Part shown: positions 6,245-7,688 of the stretch, one piece after another
Position numbering within the stretch: position 1 is the first letter of the stretch
How the letters are laid out: the number at the start of each line of letters is the position of its first letter
Origin: Flavobacteriaceae bacterium
GTDB lineage: Bacteria; Bacteroidota; Bacteroidia; Flavobacteriales; Flavobacteriaceae
Direction: 5' to 3'
Assembly (NCBI GenBank): GCA_016763715.1
Contig: JAESTG010000296.1
Location: forward strand, 1-7,688
DNA length: 7,688 nt
The notes under the pieces: generated by a model
What the model was told of the DNA's origin: nothing
What the model saw: the letters and a program-made list of their open reading frames with translations, nothing else
Database searches by the model: none
Translations under genes and position numbers: made by a program

Positions 6245-6355
6245 AATTAAATTGTTCTATCTATAAGAGGGTTTTCACACTAAAAGGTTGCGTAACGGTA
6301 TAAAAAAAGATAGTTTTAAAGTAACTTCCTATTATAAGATGAATAGGTTAGCATC

Positions 6356-6373
6356 AAAAAAAGGATCCCTTTT
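6356..6373 (-). terminator. Probable weak intrinsic terminator of the peroxidase gene
   Basis: On the minus strand, 3 nt after the peroxidase stop, AAAAGG and CCTTTT form a 6-bp stem around a 3-nt loop (GAT), and the second arm runs on into a T tract ending at 6356. The stem has only two GC pairs, so its strength is doubtful; the position right after the stop supports the call. The rest of 6245-6355 shows no gene or clear signal. Confidence 0.45.
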
Positions 6374-6375
6374 GT

Positions 6376-7688
6376 CTATTCACAACCTAAATCTATTTTG
6401 GACTGCTCATCATTATTCGGGATACAATTGCCAGAGGGTACCGTATTTGGCGCATATCGTTCTAAATTTGAATCATATAGGGCATTTTCGATGAAGTCCA
6501 CCAATTGTGTAATTTCTTGCGGTGATAGGTTAGTGGCTCCAAACTGGGATGCCAATTGACTATTAGGTACAATTTTGTTTTGTTTCACTCCTCCATTTTT
6601 ATATTCAACCACCTCTTTAATAGTATTAAATGTACCGCCATGTCCATAAAATGCATTGTCCTTTAAATTGTATAATGTAGGCACTTTAAATTTATACTCA
6701 TCCTCCTCCTTGCCTGTAAAAGCACCTCGACCCCTAGTGACATCCTTCTTAAAGGCTGTATGATTTAAAATAATTGTTTCTCCTGGATCAAAATCTCCCA
6801 TAGCAAAAGCATAAAAACCCATTGAATTTAAAGCGGGACCAGTGTGACATTCATAACACGCTCCGTTGCTAAAGAAAACTTTCGCTCCATCTCTTTGTTG
6901 CTCTGTCATCGCTTCATTATTTCCTTTAAGCCAAGACTGCCATGGCGACTGATTGGCAAGTACTGTTCGATTAAAAGAGGCAATAGCCAATGCTCCTGTC
7001 AATCGAGAATAGCGTTCACTTTGTGGTACATTAGGAAACGCGGCATCAAATAGTTGTCTATACCCAAAAGTGTTTACAAAATTTTCATCTATAAGCAATC
7101 TATGGGCATTTTGCCCAGCTAAGCCTTGCACTTCCAAACCTTGATAACCTAAAAGGTTATCGGGTAAATCAACAGCATTAGTCCCTGCGTTAATGTAAGG
7201 AACATTGATACCAGTACCTCCCAATGAACCATTCCATAGCATTACTTCTTGGTAAGCCACATTTAAAATAGTAGGCACTTTGATAGGTAGTACATCTAGC
7301 GAATCCCTTGGGTACTCACTTTCTGGCATAATAACACGACCTTCTCCTGCAATACCAAAGCCTTGACCACCTTCACTAATACCTTGCTTAAGTCCAGAGA
7401 AAAATCCAGAAGCAACTGGGTGACAGCTAGCACAAGCATAAGTATACTTTACAGATGGGATGTCTACTTTTGGATTTCCTCCTGTAGCTGTTTCATGAAC
7501 TAATAATTTACCTAAAGCAACTTTGGCAGCAGTAATTGGGTTTAAAGGATCTTGTGGTATATTAGAAAAATCAGTTTCTTCGGGAAGGATAAAGAAACCC
7601 AAGCCCTCTCCGTTGGATACACTTTCCAATAGCGCAACTAAAACTTCATCGTCTGGAATATCTGTATACTCAATAAGAGTGTCGTCAA
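6376..7688 (-). CDS. Di-haem cytochrome c peroxidase / MauG family protein (5' truncated at window edge)
   Basis: The frame is open to the right edge (436 residues visible), so the true start with its export signal lies outside. The TTG at 7629 is internal, since readable residues (DDTLIEYTDIPDDEVLVALL) precede it. Two c-type haem motifs are present, CASCH at 7434-7420 and CYECH at 6858-6844, at the spacing expected for a two-domain CcpA/MauG protein. Supporting motifs are ITAAKVALGKLLVHE before haem 1, KVPTILNVAYQEVMLWNGS, and the second-domain pattern 'KFKVPTLYNLKDNAFYGHGG' followed by 'TFNTIKEVVEYKNGG'. Family members reduce hydrogen peroxide or oxidise a partner protein in the periplasm. 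Compared with classical CcpA there is a long insert (~35 residues) between haem 1 and the KVPT block, and a C-terminal extension with two Cys (NCIPNND...DLGCE). Which reaction it performs cannot be told from this sequence. Confidence 0.93.
   Translation of the reverse strand, partial: DDTLIEYTDIPDDEVLVALLESVSNGEGLGFFILPEETDFSNIPQDPLNPITAAKVALGKLLVHETATGGNPKVDIPSVKYTYACASCHPVASGFFSGLKQGISEGGQGFGIAGEGRVIMPESEYPRDSLDVLPIKVPTILNVAYQEVMLWNGSLGGTGINVPYINAGTNAVDLPDNLLGYQGLEVQGLAGQNAHRLLIDENFVNTFGYRQLFDAAFPNVPQSERYSRLTGALAIASFNRTVLANQSPWQSWLKGNNEAMTEQQRDGAKVFFSNGACYECHTGPALNSMGFYAFAMGDFDPGETIILNHTAFKKDVTRGRGAFTGKEEDEYKFKVPTLYNLKDNAFYGHGGTFNTIKEVVEYKNGGVKQNKIVPNSQLASQFGATNLSPQEITQLVDFIENALYDSNLERYAPNTVPSGNCIPNNDEQSKIDLGCE

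Noticed and set aside
6288..6494. 68-residue plus-strand frame in the ung-peroxidase gap
   Set aside because: It lacks an ATG start at its beginning, half of it is antisense to the conserved peroxidase C-terminus, and the sequence shows no protein-like pattern.

Overview
This is a low-GC chromosomal window that most resembles a marine or environmental member of the Bacteroidetes, probably family Flavobacteriaceae. The support is a DUF4476 protein of the flavobacterial type, a MutS2-like ATPase without a C-terminal Smr nuclease domain, a DCC-family oxidoreductase coupled to it, a MauG-type di-haem peroxidase with a flavobacterial-looking C-terminus, the near absence of Shine-Dalgarno sequences, and a few TAnnTTTG-like promoter elements. 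The placement rests on remembered family features, not on a search.

Layout. Positions 1-660 (+) hold the 3' part of a secreted or surface protein whose start lies left of the window. It converges on a DUF4476 gene (-), and a strong bidirectional hairpin terminator at 669-695 separates the two. The DUF4476 gene is split by an apparent one-base frameshift near 1438-1453: a signal-peptide-bearing N-terminal piece (1435-1605) and the main body (716-1450). Upstream of it on the same strand is an MscS-type mechanosensitive channel (1721-2533).

Next comes a two-gene operon on the minus strand, mutS2 (5354-3153) followed by a DCC thiol-oxidoreductase gene (3156-2755). The two overlap by four bases (TTGA), so they are probably translationally coupled. 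The uracil-DNA glycosylase gene ung (5451-6116, +) is divergent from mutS2 across a 96-bp spacer that contains a perfect 7-bp inverted repeat just before the mutS2 start. A possible 34-residue membrane or lipoprotein ORF (6140-6244, -) lies in the gap after ung. The right end is a 5'-truncated di-haem cytochrome c peroxidase gene (6376-7688, -) with a weak terminator right after its stop.

Functionally the window mixes housekeeping (DNA repair or recombination by Ung and MutS2, osmotic protection by MscS) with envelope or periplasmic proteins. No phage, insertion sequence, CRISPR array, tRNA or rRNA is visible. I do not see a convincing undescribed multi-gene system. The observations most worth checking are the DUF4476 frameshift, the unlisted small ORF, the hairpin at the mutS2 start, and the chimeric architecture of the first protein.
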